A DNA stretch of 20,181 nt from Oehlia diaphana (lineage: Eukaryota; Glomeromycota; Glomeromycetes; Glomerales; Glomeraceae): assembly GCA_003833135.1 (NCBI GenBank), contig QZLH01000016.1, positions 231,994 through 252,174 of the forward strand, read 5' to 3'. A program made the translations under genes and the position numbers. This document shows, in pieces, positions 19,174-20,181 of this stretch; position 1 is the stretch's first letter, and each line of letters begins with the position of its first letter. The notes under the pieces are model-generated. The model was not told the origin of the DNA and ran no database searches. It saw nothing but the letters and a program-made list of their open reading frames with translations.

Positions 19174-19473
19174 TATAAAAACCCCTTATTTAAAAAAACT
19201 AGGCATTTTTTGGAATCGCAAATCCCGCGATAATGCACCTCATAGTACGATCATACACATAAATGGTTAGGTTATATTGTATAAGTTTTCACGTGATCCT
19301 TACTAAGGATTTTCGTAAGCATAAAAGCATAAGAAAATTATTTCCATAACGTTAGGTACAGCTGCTATACATGAATACATGATATAAGGAAACAGGATCA
19401 TTTTGTAATTCGGCAAAAATCAACAAGATGAATATAAAAAAGGAATTATTGATAATATGAACATTAAATAATA
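19174..19473. other. Intergenic sequence between the MITE and the right inverted-repeat arm
   Basis: I see no coding region or repeat. It does not match the sequence inside the left arm, so the inverted repeat is limited to 121 bases on its inner side. Confidence 0.5.
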
Positions 19474-19594
19474 CATATGGGCTGATTTGTCTACCTTTAA
19501 TTAAAATATTGATTTTATTACATTATTATTATACAAAATACTATATGATATACAGTAAATTGGGGATGAGTATTAAAAAATATTTATTTGATGT
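19474..19594 (-). repeat. Right arm of the 121-bp inverted repeat
   Basis: The reverse complement aligns with 1-121, with about nine mismatches, some in two short A/T clusters that may be compensating indels. The inner edge (19474) is sharp. The outer edge (19594) cannot be tested because the partner begins at window base 1. Confidence 0.85.
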
Positions 19595-19668
19595 TATTAT
19601 ACTATAATTTGGTAAATATTTCTTTTAAATTAATATAATTCTTAGCACTTACTATATATGTTAAAAAT

Positions 19669-19996
19669 TTGTATCTCAACTTTAAACGTAAATATCTCCA
19701 GATCCAATGATCTAATCAGCAAGCTCTTTTTTCGTTCATATAGAGCAGATCAAGGGCTTTCCAAAGAGCATAAATTTATAAAAAATGAATCAGTGGATCC
19801 CAAGATATTTGCATTTAAGCATATAAAAAAGTTCGTACTTCAACTTTAAACGTAAATATCTCCGAAACTAATGATTCAATCGGCAAACTCTTTTTTCGCC
19901 TATAAAGTCCAGAACAAGGGCTTTCCAACAAGCCTAAAATTGTAAAAATCGGATCAGTGGATCTTGAAATATTTGCATTTAAAGATGGTAATACAA
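19669..19996. repeat. Tandem repeat, two units of 164 bp
   Basis: TCAACTTTAAACGTAAATATCTCC-type starts lie at about 19669 and 19833, and TTTAAACG at 19681 and 19845, which gives the period of 164. Shared internal blocks include AAGCTCTTTTTTCG/AAACTCTTTTTTCG, AAGGGCTTTCCAA, ATCAGTGGATC and ATATTTGCATTTAA. The units differ at many sites, so this is an old array. It breaks off near 20000 after at most a trace of a third unit. The open frames across it arise from the repeat and are not genes. Confidence 0.9.
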
Positions 19997-20181
19997 ACTC
20001 CGACATAAAAAAATTATTTTTATTGTTTGAAAATATCATTATGATTCCATCCTTTATATAATATTTTTATTATATTTTTATAAACATTTATAGCTACTAA
20101 GACTATATAAATTTTTATTTTACTTTATATTTTATTAAAATATACTTACTTTTTAAAAATATATGTTAAAAATTCCATATA
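19997..20181. other. AT-rich tail of the window
   Basis: Only A/T-rich sequence is present. The words ATATATGTTAAAAATT near the end also occur just before the tandem array (about 19655-19670), so a further repeat unit could start beyond the window. Confidence 0.4.

Noticed and set aside
19658..20039. Two open frames across the 164-bp tandem repeat
   Set aside because: They lie on opposite strands of the same repeat, and their similar peptides come from the repeat units and not from a gene.
1..20181. CRISPR arrays, bacterial operons, riboswitches and rRNA or tRNA genes
   Set aside because: No regularly spaced short repeats, ribosome-binding-site-led gene clusters or structured RNA signatures were seen. 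The content is eukaryotic.

Overview
The window is a gene-poor, very AT-rich eukaryotic segment that reads as a graveyard of transposable elements and broken gene copies. I found no intact protein gene that I would defend. Three things suggest an early-diverging fungus, most likely an arbuscular-mycorrhizal glomeromycete of the Rhizophagus type: the short AT-rich introns with a TACTAAC branch point, the SF3B4-like protein remnants, and the mix of hAT, Tigger/pogo, Helitron-like and RNase H-bearing LINE remnants. This assignment comes from family resemblance, not from a database search. Layout, left to right. Bases 1-121 are one arm of a 121-bp inverted repeat whose partner lies at 19474-19594. 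Bases 123-1347 hold an intron-bearing SF3B4 (SAP49, splicing factor 3b subunit 4) pseudogene on the plus strand. A second copy of the same pseudogene lies inverted at 8473-9575. The two copies share two disabling lesions, so the duplicated sequence was probably already broken. A module with a TACTAAC branch point inside a short hairpin, followed by a T tract and AG, occurs upstream of both copies and again just after the first. Bases 1712-4375 are a complete but decayed hAT transposon with 8-bp target duplications, terminal inverted repeats, subterminal palindromes and a BED-finger transposase pseudogene. Bases 4384-6320 are AT-rich sequence with nothing I can name. Bases 6321-7205 carry fragments of a Tigger/pogo (DDE_1) transposase. 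Bases 7480-8475 carry the decayed N-terminal part of a Helitron-like replicase-helicase, which stops where the inverted SF3B4 copy begins. Bases about 10030-13446 are a 5'-truncated LINE. It has a reverse transcriptase with an internal deletion, a ribonuclease H domain with a changed catalytic residue, a zinc knuckle and a 3' tail of TAA-like repeats. A roughly 418-bp foreign segment flanked by a 7-bp repeat splits the LINE. Bases 13447-19473 are mostly non-coding AT-rich DNA with two orphan minus-strand open frames (14248-14424 and 15541-15729), a TA microsatellite and a small pogo-type MITE at 19008-19171. Beyond the right inverted-repeat arm are two units of a 164-bp tandem repeat. The parts do not form a pathway. 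What links them is duplication and transposition: gene fragment copies in inverted order, a Helitron remnant touching one of them, and 19.6-kb-spaced inverted repeats bracketing almost everything. I see no clear new biological system. The best candidates for something undescribed are the inverted-repeat bracket, the repeated hairpin/branch-point module and the orphan insert inside the LINE.
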